The translations under genes and the position numbers were made by a program. Positions 7,084-14,858 of a stretch of DNA of 64,000 bases are shown in pieces. The notes below the pieces were generated by a model that did no database searches, was not told the origin of the DNA, and saw only the letters and a list, made by a program, of their open reading frames with translations. The stretch is from JBICHN01 sp043101845. Lineage in GTDB: Bacteria > Planctomycetota > Phycisphaerae > Phycisphaerales > UBA5793. The stretch is taken from positions 1,612,001 through 1,676,000 of the forward strand of contig JBICHN010000011.1 of NCBI GenBank assembly GCA_043101845.1. The letters are read 5' to 3'. Every line of letters starts with the position of its first letter. The stretch's first letter is position 1.

Positions 7084-8814
7084 CTAGAGCACATCGTACG
7101 GCGTATAACCGCGGCGCTGGGCGTCGGGGATGGAACCCGGCTGGTCGGCGCCGGCGGCCGAGGTCGCGGCGGATGGGGCGATCGTCTCCGACGGGTCCAT
7201 GATCTTCGCCGGGTCAGTGGTGAGTCGGATTGTGAAGGTCGCGCCTTCCCCTTCGGTCGACGAGAGCAGAATCTCCCCGCGGTGTTCCTCGACGATCTTC
7301 TTCGACACGGCAAGGCCAAGTCCCGTGCCGCGCAGCCCCTTCGTCGAGTGAAAGGGAATCCACACGCGCGGTTGCTCTTCCTCGGGAATGCCCGGGCCGT
7401 TGTCGCTCACGCGGATCTCGACCTCGTTCTTCTCGGCGTCGTACTCGGCGCCGAGCGTGATGACCCCCTTGTTTGGCTCGACGGCTTCGACCGCATTCGT
7501 GAGCAGGTTCATGAGCGCCTGGTGCATCGTGTTCGGATCGACTGGGATCGGCGCCATTTCCCGGTCGAAGTCGGTGATGAGCGCCACGCCGCGCCGGTCG
7601 CATTGCGGCTGAATGAGTTGGACGACCTCGTCGAGCAGGGCGCCGAGTTTCGTAAACTCGATCTCGACGCGGCGCTGCTTCGAATAGGTCAGCATGTTCA
7701 TGGTGAGCGCGTAGATGCGATCGAGATTGCGCGAGAGAATGTCCCATCCACCCTGGGCGAGGCGGAGATCCTGCTTCTTGAGCGCCATGCCGACGACATC
7801 GGCCCCGCCGCGCAGTCCCTGAAGGATGTTCTTGATCGAGTGGGAGAGCGACGCCACCGTCTCGCCGACCGCGGCGAGGCGGGCGTTCTGCAACTGCTTC
7901 TGATAGAGCCCGAGGTTGGAGATCGCGAGCCCGGTGTGCTGACCGATCGCGGTCATGAGTCGGAGCTGGCTGTCGCTGAAGGTGTAGTTCGCGAGTGAGG
8001 TGTCGATGTGGATGACGCCGTAGACCTGATCGTGATGTTTGATCGGCACGCAGATCGCGGATCGGATGGCGTAGTTCTGCACGGAGTCGCCGGCCATGAA
8101 GCGCCGGTCCTTCATTGCGTTCGATGAAAGCACGCCTTCGCTCGTGCCCATGACATGGTTCACGATCGTGCGGCTCACATGGATCTGGCCTTCCTCCTGC
8201 GTGCGCGGCGGAGTGCGGTACTTCACCACGACGGGCTCGGGCGCCGCGCCGGGTATGTCGCTGATGAGGATAAAACCACGCTCCGGCTCGAACTCGTCGA
8301 AGATGAGTTCCATCACGAGTTCGAGGAGATCATCGCGGTCCATGACCTGCGTGGTGATCCGTGTGAGTTCGTAGATGATGCGCAGGTGCTCGGCCGCGGC
8401 GGCGGTCGGGTCGGGGACGGCCATGATAACAGAGTCGTCGTTCGACGGGACGCGCTGTTCGACGATGGCATCCATGAACTCAGGCTGCAGCGTACGGATC
8501 GGATTGTTGTGCGGCCCGTACTTGCGGCTGCCGTAGACGAACACGCTCGAGCCGGCGCGAATCTGGTCGCCGAGGCGAAGCTTTACCCGCTGCGAGCCGA
8601 TGCGCCGACCGTTCACATAGGTGCCGTTCGCCGAGCCGAGATCGCGGATGAACCACTCACCATCGTCCGGCGTGAGCTCCGCGTGACGACGGGAGCAGGT
8701 CTTGTCGCTGATGCGCAGGGCTTCGCTCGAACGCCCGATGAGCTGCGGCTCCCATTCGGGGATCTCGAAGCGCTTGCCCTTGTCCGGGCCTTCGATGATC
8801 TTCAGTACGAGCAT
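7084..8814 (-). CDS. FHA-GAF sensor histidine kinase
   Basis: A 576-residue soluble protein with no membrane segment. Residues 1-95 are an FHA phosphothreonine-binding domain (IGRSSEALRISD, SRRHAEL, IRDLGSANGTYVNG). Residues about 140-300 are a GAF domain (LIFDEFEPERGFILI, SAICVPIKHHDQVYGVIHID). A HisKA-type helix pair carries the phospho-acceptor His at about residue 325 (SLSHSIKN), and an HATPase_c domain has the N box (ALMNLLTNAVEA), G1 (VSDNGPGIP) and G2 (GTGLGLAVSKK). This is a cytoplasmic kinase probably recruited to phosphorylated partners through FHA. The C-terminal 40 residues are alanine- and proline-rich. No receiver-domain gene is adjacent, so it is an orphan kinase. The gene is convergent with the cupin-GNAT unit across the tRNA. 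Confidence 0.9.
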   Translation of the reverse strand: MLVLKIIEGPDKGKRFEIPEWEPQLIGRSSEALRISDKTCSRRHAELTPDDGEWFIRDLGSANGTYVNGRRIGSQRVKLRLGDQIRAGSSVFVYGSRKYGPHNNPIRTLQPEFMDAIVEQRVPSNDDSVIMAVPDPTAAAAEHLRIIYELTRITTQVMDRDDLLELVMELIFDEFEPERGFILISDIPGAAPEPVVVKYRTPPRTQEEGQIHVSRTIVNHVMGTSEGVLSSNAMKDRRFMAGDSVQNYAIRSAICVPIKHHDQVYGVIHIDTSLANYTFSDSQLRLMTAIGQHTGLAISNLGLYQKQLQNARLAAVGETVASLSHSIKNILQGLRGGADVVGMALKKQDLRLAQGGWDILSRNLDRIYALTMNMLTYSKQRRVEIEFTKLGALLDEVVQLIQPQCDRRGVALITDFDREMAPIPVDPNTMHQALMNLLTNAVEAVEPNKGVITLGAEYDAEKNEVEIRVSDNGPGIPEEEQPRVWIPFHSTKGLRGTGLGLAVSKKIVEEHRGEILLSSTEGEGATFTIRLTTDPAKIMDPSETIAPSAATSAAGADQPGSIPDAQRRGYTPYDVL

Positions 8815-8846
8815 GAATCGTGGGTTCCGGGATCGTCGGCGCGAAG

Positions 8847-10280
8847 TCAGCCTTGATTATAGTCGGGCGGGTTGGACGACGCGCCGTCGCCGTTCGCTTC
8901 GCGTCGCCGGTCGCGCAGCCGACGGGCGATAAGGAAGGCCATCTCGAGGGACTGTTCGGCGTTCAGGCGCGGATCGCAAGGCGACCGATAGTTGCCGTCG
9001 AGATCGCGCTCCGAAAGTCCGCTCGCGCCGCCGGTGCATTCGGTGACATCATCGCCGGTGAGTTCAAAATGCACGCCGCCGAGTACGGAGCCGAGTCGTT
9101 CGTGCAGGTCGAACGCGGCGGTGAGTTCACCGAGGATGTCGTCGAACGCGCGCGTCTTGCGGCCGTCGCTCGTGACCTTCGTGTTGCCGTGCATCGGATC
9201 GCACACCCAGAGCACGGCGCGTTCCTCGTCGCGCATCGCGTCGACGAGCGGCGGGAGCTTGTCTTCGATTTGATCCACACCGATTCGATGAATGAACGCG
9301 AGGCGTCCCGGCTCACGGTCGGGATCGAGTCGTTCGCCGAGGCGCCGCAAGTCGTCGGGGATCGCGTTCGGCCCGATCTTCACGCCCACCGGGTTGCGGA
9401 TTCCGCGGAAGTACTCGATGTGCGCGCCGTCGAGCTGTCGTGTTCGATCGCCGATCCACGGGAAATGGGTCGTCAGGTTGTAATACCCTCGGCGGCGCGG
9501 AACCGTGCGCGTCGCCGCGGACTCGTAGAGAAGGTTGAGTCCTTCGTGACTCGTGAAGAACTCGACGCGGGAGAGCTTGTCGATCGTCGACCCCGAGACC
9601 ATCTCCATAAAGCGGAGAGATTCCGACACGCGCTCAACTAGGTCGTGGTATTCGCGATGCAGTTCGGGATCATCGAACCGCCGCATCTCCCAGTACTCCG
9701 GGTGATGGAGATCGGCGAACCCGCCGTCGATCAACGCGCGGATGAAGTTGAGGGTCATCGCTGCGTGCTGGTATCCGCGCACGAGGAGTCGCGGATTCGG
9801 TCGGCGGGATCCCTCGCTGAAGTCCGCTTCGTTGATGAGATCGCCGAAGTAGCTCGGAAGCGTGAGACCCTCGCGCGTCTCGGTCGGACTCGAACGGGGC
9901 TTCGCGTATTGACCGGCGATGCGGCCGACACGGATGACCGGCTTCTGGGCGCCGAGGACGAGCACGAGGCTCATCTGGAGGAGAATCTTGAGTTTGTTCG
10001 CGATGACGGTGGGGGTGCAGTCGGCCAGTGATTCGGCGCAATCGCCACCCTGCAGAAGGAACCGCTTGCCGACGGTCGCCTCGGCGAGTTGCTTCTTGAG
10101 CGTCTCGATCTCCCATGAAGTGACGAGCGGCGGAAGCGAGCGCAGCTTGACGAGGGCCTCTTCGGCTTCCTCTGTACGCTCGTAATCCGGCTGTTGCAGC
10201 GCGGGCCGAGCCTGCCAGGACATCGGCGTCCATTCCTCGTCGATCATCGGTTCCGGCGTGACGCCGGCCGGCTCGGGCAT
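8847..10280 (-). CDS. Class II 3-deoxy-7-phosphoheptulonate (DAHP) synthase
   Basis: A 477-residue enzyme condensing phosphoenolpyruvate and erythrose 4-phosphate, the first step of the shikimate pathway. It is the class II (plant/mycobacterial) type: WRARPALQQPDY-like opening, FLLQGGDCAES with the metal-ligand Cys, RVGRIAGQYAKPRSS, HRIGVDQIEDKLPPL, WVCDPMHGNT and the ending DPRLNAEQSLEMAFLIARRL. Length matches the family (about 450-480). The start is ATG 10280. The 32-base gap to the kinase gene downstream suggests they could share a transcript, although their roles are unrelated. The 245-base gap upstream, shared with the divergent phoH-type gene, holds no other gene. Confidence 0.95.
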   Translation of the reverse strand: MPEPAGVTPEPMIDEEWTPMSWQARPALQQPDYERTEEAEEALVKLRSLPPLVTSWEIETLKKQLAEATVGKRFLLQGGDCAESLADCTPTVIANKLKILLQMSLVLVLGAQKPVIRVGRIAGQYAKPRSSPTETREGLTLPSYFGDLINEADFSEGSRRPNPRLLVRGYQHAAMTLNFIRALIDGGFADLHHPEYWEMRRFDDPELHREYHDLVERVSESLRFMEMVSGSTIDKLSRVEFFTSHEGLNLLYESAATRTVPRRRGYYNLTTHFPWIGDRTRQLDGAHIEYFRGIRNPVGVKIGPNAIPDDLRRLGERLDPDREPGRLAFIHRIGVDQIEDKLPPLVDAMRDEERAVLWVCDPMHGNTKVTSDGRKTRAFDDILGELTAAFDLHERLGSVLGGVHFELTGDDVTECTGGASGLSERDLDGNYRSPCDPRLNAEQSLEMAFLIARRLRDRRREANGDGASSNPPDYNQG

Positions 10281-10525
10281 CGTCTTCGCTCCGGGGGCTT
10301 CGGGGGAAGCGGAATACTAGTCGTTTCGGCGGGGTCGACCCGGCGCCTGAGTCAGGTTTGCCGAGGGCGCTGCTATCGGTCGAAGCGGAGCGATCGGGGC
10401 GGATCGGGAAGCGTGAAATTTGCACGAGTTTGGGTCCGTTCCGGTTATCGGCGCCGGAGAGAGCCGATACACTCGGTATGAGGATCGGCGTCCGGCCCGC
10501 TGGACGCCGGGTAAGGAGGCCTGGG

Positions 10526-11959
10526 TTGAACGACTCGACCCGTGTGGCGGACCGTCCTGACGCCAAGCCGGATGATCAGGTCGGGACCCGGAAGAAGCAC
10601 TTCATCGTCGACACGAATGTCCTGATTCACAATCCAAACGCGCTGTTCATGTTCGACGACAACGAAGTCGTCGTCACGCTCGCCGTTCTGGAGGAACTGG
10701 ACAACCTCAAACGCAGCAGCGACGACATCGGCCGCAACGCACGCGCCGCGATTCGTCGTCTCGACGAGCTCCGCCGCAAGGGACATCTCGTCGACGGGGT
10801 GCAGTGGAACGACCGCGGCGGCATCGTGCGGGTGGCGCTCGATCCGCCGGAAGTCTGCCCGCACCTGCGGGGTGGCACCCCTGACAACCGGATCATCTCC
10901 ACCGCGTGGACGCTGTCGCAGCAGGGACATCGCACGGTCTTTGTGACGAAGGACATCAACGCGCGCCTCAAGGCGGACGCGATCGGCCTCGTGGCAGAGG
11001 ACTTCGAGTCACAGAAGGTCGACGCGGAATCGCTCTATACCGGCTACATGGAGATCACCACGCCGGGCGAGGTGATCGACGAGCTCTACACCGAGCGCCA
11101 GTTGCCGATCGACCGACTCGAACCATTCCTCACGCGCGAGAACGAGCACGGCGATCCGATCGTCGATCATGTCGTGTCGAATCAATTCGTTCAGATGCGC
11201 GATCTCGAGGATGAATCGCATACCGGTCTCGCGCGACGGCTTGCGGATACGAATCACCTCATCCCGATCACCGGACCGCGCCGTCCGGTGTTCGGCATCA
11301 TGGCCCGCAATGTGCAACAGACGATGGCGCTCGATCTGCTGCTCGATGATGACATTCAGCTTGTGAGCCTCATCGGCACGGCGGGAACCGGAAAGACGCT
11401 GCTCGCGCTCGCGGCGGGCATGATGAAGGTCTACAACGAGGAGCGCTACGACAAACTGCTCGTGGCGCGTCCGATTATGCCGCTCGGGCGCGACATCGGC
11501 TACCTGCCCGGTGACAAGGACGAGAAGCTCACGGCGTGGATGCAGCCGATCTTCGATAACCTCTCGTTCCTCCTCTCGACCCGCGGCAGCCATATGAATC
11601 TGCCCGAGTCGTACACGACCGAGCAGCGCATTCAGCGCCTCATCGCGGATGGCCAGCTCGTGCTCGAGCCATTGACCTACATCCGCGGCCGCTCGATCCC
11701 GCATCAGTTCATGATCGTGGACGAGGCGCAGAACCTGACGCCGCATGAGGTCAAGACGATCGCTTCGCGCGTGGGCGACGGGACGAAGCTCGTGCTGACG
11801 GGCGATGTCGCACAGATCGACAACCCGTACCTGGATGCGGAGTCGAACGGATTGAGCTACCTCATCGAGCGGATGAAGTACGAGGGACTCACCGGCCACT
11901 GCACGCTTCAGCGGAGCGAGCGGAGTGAGCTGGCGAGCCTCGCCGTCGAACTCCTCTGA
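10526..11959 (+). CDS. PhoH family PIN-ATPase protein
   Basis: A 477-residue protein with an N-terminal PIN domain (FIVDTNVLIHNP, VLEELDNLKRSSDDIGRNAR, NRIISTA, FVTKDINARLKADAIG), the arrangement of PhoH2/YlaK proteins, and a C-terminal PhoH ATPase domain. The ATPase has Walker A GTAGTGKTLLA near residue 285 and Walker B MIVDEAQN, plus the LTGDVAQID segment. Related proteins act as RNA helicase/RNases. The start is TTG 10526: TAAGGAGG lies six bases upstream, and homology begins soon after. The open frame extends to 10358, including an ATG at 10478, but that sequence is not family-like. Two terminators follow the stop. Confidence 0.9.
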   Translation: MNDSTRVADRPDAKPDDQVGTRKKHFIVDTNVLIHNPNALFMFDDNEVVVTLAVLEELDNLKRSSDDIGRNARAAIRRLDELRRKGHLVDGVQWNDRGGIVRVALDPPEVCPHLRGGTPDNRIISTAWTLSQQGHRTVFVTKDINARLKADAIGLVAEDFESQKVDAESLYTGYMEITTPGEVIDELYTERQLPIDRLEPFLTRENEHGDPIVDHVVSNQFVQMRDLEDESHTGLARRLADTNHLIPITGPRRPVFGIMARNVQQTMALDLLLDDDIQLVSLIGTAGTGKTLLALAAGMMKVYNEERYDKLLVARPIMPLGRDIGYLPGDKDEKLTAWMQPIFDNLSFLLSTRGSHMNLPESYTTEQRIQRLIADGQLVLEPLTYIRGRSIPHQFMIVDEAQNLTPHEVKTIASRVGDGTKLVLTGDVAQIDNPYLDAESNGLSYLIERMKYEGLTGHCTLQRSERSELASLAVELL

Positions 11960-12009
11960 CGCGGCGAGTCGGCCCATACTTCGGGCCGGCCGACATTCCC
12001 GGACACGAA

Positions 12010-12042
12010 GGCCGAAAAACCCCTGTGTTTTTCGGCCTTTTT
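12010..12042 (+). terminator. Rho-independent terminator of the phoH-type gene
   Basis: GGCCGAAAAAC (12010-12020) pairs perfectly with GTTTTTCGGCC (12027-12037) across a 6-base loop and is followed by TTTTT. This is a textbook intrinsic terminator 50 bases after the stop codon. Confidence 0.9.
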
Positions 12043-12050
12043 CGCGTTGG

Positions 12051-12074
12051 GGGGTCCGGGACCCCTTGTTTTTT
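12051..12074 (+). terminator. Second tandem terminator
   Basis: GGGGTC-CGG-GACCCC forms a 6-bp stem, followed by TTGTTTTTT. It lies nine bases after the first terminator, giving a tandem pair that insulates the strongly coding HU gene from read-through. Confidence 0.75.
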
Positions 12075-12162
12075 CGGACCAAACGCCGTACAACACTGGC
12101 CGCATCCAAATGGTGGGTGCGGTTACAGCTCCCGTCTGAGTGCTCAAGGATGGAGACTCGAA

Positions 12163-12552
12163 GTGGCAAAGAAGAAGACGACGAAGAAGACCACGAAGAA
12201 GGCCCCGGCGAAGAAGACCACGACTGCGAACGCCCGGTTCCCGAAGGCCGAGAAGCCGCGCACGAAGAGTGAGGTCTACGGCCTCATCGCGGAGAAGACG
12301 GACCTCTCGAAGAAAGAGGTTTCGAATGTCTTCGACACGATGCAGTCGTTGATCGCGAACGACCTCAAGAAGTCCGGGCCGCAGATCTTCACCGTGCCGG
12401 GACTCATGAAGATCACGGTCCAGCGCAAGCCGGCGACGAAGGCCCGGAAGGGCGTCAATCCCTTCACGGGCGAAGAGATGATGTTCAAGGCGAAGCCCGC
12501 CCGGAATGTCGTCAAGGTTCGTCCGCTCAAGAACCTCAAGGAAATGGTCTGA
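12163..12552 (+). CDS. HU-like DNA-binding protein with a lysine-rich N-terminal tail
   Basis: A 129-residue protein. GTG 12163 is preferred because GGAG precedes it at seven bases and the lysine tail starts immediately (AKKKTTKKTTKKAPAKK). The tail, about 25 residues of Lys, Thr, Ala and Pro, resembles histone H1-like or eukaryotic histone tails. An HU/IHF fold follows: KSEVYGLIAEKTDLSKKEVSNVF, then the arm region with KITVQRKPATKARKGVNPFTGEEMMFKAKPA and VKVRPLKNLKEMV. The arm lacks the exact classical HU consensus but keeps NPFTGEE. Such tailed HU proteins are seen in several high-GC bacteria and presumably compact the nucleoid. It has its own terminator and is preceded by tandem terminators, so it is monocistronic. 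Confidence 0.85.
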   Translation: MAKKKTTKKTTKKAPAKKTTTANARFPKAEKPRTKSEVYGLIAEKTDLSKKEVSNVFDTMQSLIANDLKKSGPQIFTVPGLMKITVQRKPATKARKGVNPFTGEEMMFKAKPARNVVKVRPLKNLKEMV

Positions 12553-12598
12553 CCTCGAGAGCGGCGTCGATGCGTCGAGCCGCTTCCGAGTGACCAAC

Positions 12599-12660
12599 GC
12601 GACCCGAACGCGCCATTCGACCTCGAGTCGAAGGGGCGCGGTCGGGTCGCGTCGGGTTTT
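12599..12660 (+). terminator. Terminator of the HU-like gene
   Basis: A long stem: GCGACCCGA pairs with TCGGGTCGC, CGCGCC with GGCGCG, and the apex TTCGAC-CTCGA-GTCGAA closes it. It spans 12599-12650 and is followed by GTCGGGTTTT. The U run is four bases. Confidence 0.75.
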
Positions 12661-12698
12661 GGGGGCGCCGCCTCATTGAAGCTCGGGACCTCGATCGC

Positions 12699-13370
12699 AT
12701 GTCAATCGATGACTGGGTAATCGTCGGCCTGTTCGTCAGCTTCGCCGCCGTGTCCATCCTGTTCACCTCCTGGAAGGCGCGGCGCCGCGCTCGCGCATTG
12801 AAATCGGTCGCGGCGTGTCTCAAATTCGAGTTCCACCGGGACGATCGCCATGGGCTCAAACGGTCCTGCAGCGGATTCCGGCTCTTCCAGATCGGTCGTG
12901 GGCGAACGGTGAGGAATGTGCTGTCGGGTCGCATCGCCGACCTCAAGGCATACCTTTTCGATTACGAGTTCGATACCGGCCGGGGGAAGAGCCGTCGTCA
13001 TCGAGCGCAGACCGTCGTGGCTCTGAGTTCCGCGCACCTCGCCTTCCCGCGATTCCATTTGAGCCGTGAGCGCTGGCATCACCGGATCGGTGAGTGGTTC
13101 GGCCTGCAGGACATCGACCTGTTGGATCAAGAGTCGTTCTCAAAACGCTTTCGACTTGTCGGAGACGACGAAGATCGGGTGCGCGCCTGTTTTACAAGTA
13201 GCGCCATCGGATTGCTCGAAACCCGGGAGAAGACCAGCGTCGAAGCGAATCTTCACTGGATTATCTTCTATGCGCCTGACCGATTCGCCCAGCCCGACGA
13301 GATCGCGTCAGGGCTCGAATTCGCTGCGTCGGTCACGATGGCGCTCGCGATGACGCCGTCGGCAAAGTAA
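12699..13370 (+). CDS. Small single-pass membrane protein of unknown function
   Basis: A 223-residue protein. One N-terminal transmembrane segment (VIVGLFVSFAAVSILFTSW) is followed by a basic stretch and a cytoplasmic domain with FRLFQIGRGRTVRNVLSG, YLFDYEF and a hydrophobic C-terminal helix (LEFAASVTMALAM). The pattern FxLFxxGxxxxxxNVLxG next to a DYxF strand resembles a widespread group of bacterial hypothetical membrane proteins, but I cannot name a function. It is isolated between the HU terminator and a 231-base gap that I read as the promoter region of the secreted-protein gene at 13602. Confidence 0.6.
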   Translation: MSIDDWVIVGLFVSFAAVSILFTSWKARRRARALKSVAACLKFEFHRDDRHGLKRSCSGFRLFQIGRGRTVRNVLSGRIADLKAYLFDYEFDTGRGKSRRHRAQTVVALSSAHLAFPRFHLSRERWHHRIGEWFGLQDIDLLDQESFSKRFRLVGDDEDRVRACFTSSAIGLLETREKTSVEANLHWIIFYAPDRFAQPDEIASGLEFAASVTMALAMTPSAK

Positions 13371-13601
13371 TGGCGCCCTCGCGCATTATCAAGAAAAACG
13401 CAGTGCAGTCGACAGATTCGTTGGCGTCAATTCGAATGCGCTTTATGTTGACGATGTCGAGAGAGTGCGTGGGTCGGCGCTCCACAAAAAACTGAAGAAG
13501 ACAAGTCTCCAGGGGTCAATGCGTCTTGCAAAGACTCGGGCGCCTCCGGTGCGCGCGGATGTTCTTTCGTTCCCTTTCCCCTTTGTTTGAGGAGACGACG
13601 A

Positions 13602-14747
13602 ATGCACCAGCAAACACTCCACAAGACTTGCATTGGCCTTATCGTGTGCGCTATCACCGTGCTTTGGAGCGGTGTGGCTCAGGCTCAGATCGAGAACGAT
13701 CTCGATGCGGCGCTCGCGAACTGGAACGCGAATTATTCGGCGAATGTGATGGCGATCGCGTGGACCGAGATCGCGCCGATCAGCACGCCGGCGGATCGGG
13801 ACGCGACGATCGCCGCCTTGACCGATCCGACCTCAACCTACATCACCGCCGGCGATCCGTTCGATCCGTCGTCGATCACGGCCGCCCTTCTGGGCGCCGG
13901 GACACTTCGCGACATCTCGGAGTGGACGGAAACCGTGGAGGCGAATGTCGTCATCGGACAGCGTCGATTCATTATCGACTGGCAGTTCATGGACACGGGT
14001 GACGCCTTCACCACGACGACGGTGGGAACGGCGGCCGGGATCGACTTCGGGTCGATGCTTTCGACCATCGTCGTGCCGCAGATCATCGAAACCGCGAGTG
14101 GCGGCGTCGACATTCTCTGGATCTGGGGTAGCGTTCGCGGCGAGATTCGGTGGAGCGTTACCTGCGTCAGTGACGGACAGGGAGGAATCATCTGTGAGCA
14201 TGACTGCAGCGCCTGGATGGCGCTCGGCGATGCGCAGATCGAATGCCACACCGAGAAACAGGGGAACTGCTGCATCCTTCATTACGGATGGGCGTGGCGG
14301 ACACCAACGGGATCGATTCGGATCGTCTGGAATCCCGAGACCGGAGAGTTCGAGATCACGGTGACGGGAATCGGCAGCAGCGGAAAGGGAGACGGATCCA
14401 TCTCGGATTGCTGCGCATCAAAGTGCACGCTGACGATGCAGAATACGAATTCGGTCATCCGAGGAGGCTCGGATCACCAGCTCGTCGCCGACGGAGCCGC
14501 GGCGGGATCGAATGTGTCGTTCTATTACAGCGCCGCCCGTGGAAACTCAACGCTCGTCAAACCGTGCGTCGTCGAACTCGGGCTGGATCAGCCAACCTTC
14601 ATGGGATCAAGCAAGGCGGGCGATGATGGTCGGGCGTCGATGAAGACGCAGGTCGTGAAGGTCGGCGTCGGCGTTGATGTCTTCTTCCAGGCCGTCGACG
14701 AGAAGGCATGTTGCGCCAGCCCAGTGCTTGAAGCCCGCATCGAGTAG
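13602..14747 (+). CDS. Secreted cysteine-containing protein of unknown function
   Basis: A 381-residue protein starting at ATG 13602 behind a GAGGAG site. A Sec signal peptide (LHKTCIGLIVCAITVLWSG, cleavage after AQA) is clear. Residues 25-150 are helical; the middle contains about a dozen cysteines in pairs (CVSDGQGGIICEHDC, GNCCILHYGWAW, DCCASKC), suggesting disulphides. The final 100 residues look like a beta-sandwich: QLVADGAAAGSNVSFYYS resembles the C-terminal domain of the protein at 41381 (MTVEGAEPGARVAFAYS). No catalytic motif is recognised. It is convergent with the fumarylacetoacetase gene; a weak 7-bp hairpin (AGGCGTC at 14761-14767, GACGCCT at 14777-14783) lies between them and could act both ways. 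Confidence 0.7.
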   Translation: MHQQTLHKTCIGLIVCAITVLWSGVAQAQIENDLDAALANWNANYSANVMAIAWTEIAPISTPADRDATIAALTDPTSTYITAGDPFDPSSITAALLGAGTLRDISEWTETVEANVVIGQRRFIIDWQFMDTGDAFTTTTVGTAAGIDFGSMLSTIVVPQIIETASGGVDILWIWGSVRGEIRWSVTCVSDGQGGIICEHDCSAWMALGDAQIECHTEKQGNCCILHYGWAWRTPTGSIRIVWNPETGEFEITVTGIGSSGKGDGSISDCCASKCTLTMQNTNSVIRGGSDHQLVADGAAAGSNVSFYYSAARGNSTLVKPCVVELGLDQPTFMGSSKAGDDGRASMKTQVVKVGVGVDVFFQAVDEKACCASPVLEARIE

Positions 14748-14858
14748 TCAGGCGTCGTTGAGGCGTCAACAGGAATGACGCCTTGCGTGCACCGGATGTC
14801 GACTCGATCGGTGGCGTCGCTTCGGCTCAACCGCCGGAGCGACGCGTTCAAAGTGCGG

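Noticed and set aside
10358..10525. N-terminal extension of the PhoH-family protein
   Set aside because: TTG 10526 has a near-perfect Shine-Dalgarno; the extension is Arg/Gly-rich and not homologous to the family.
11009..12169. Long minus-strand ORF opposite the phoH-type gene
   Set aside because: Shadow of a strong coding frame: arginine/histidine-rich composition, no motif and no ribosome-binding site.
13602..14747. Exosortase substrate candidate
   Set aside because: The C-terminus lacks a PEP motif, hydrophobic segment and basic tail; the same holds for the Kelch-like protein and the phosphoesterase.
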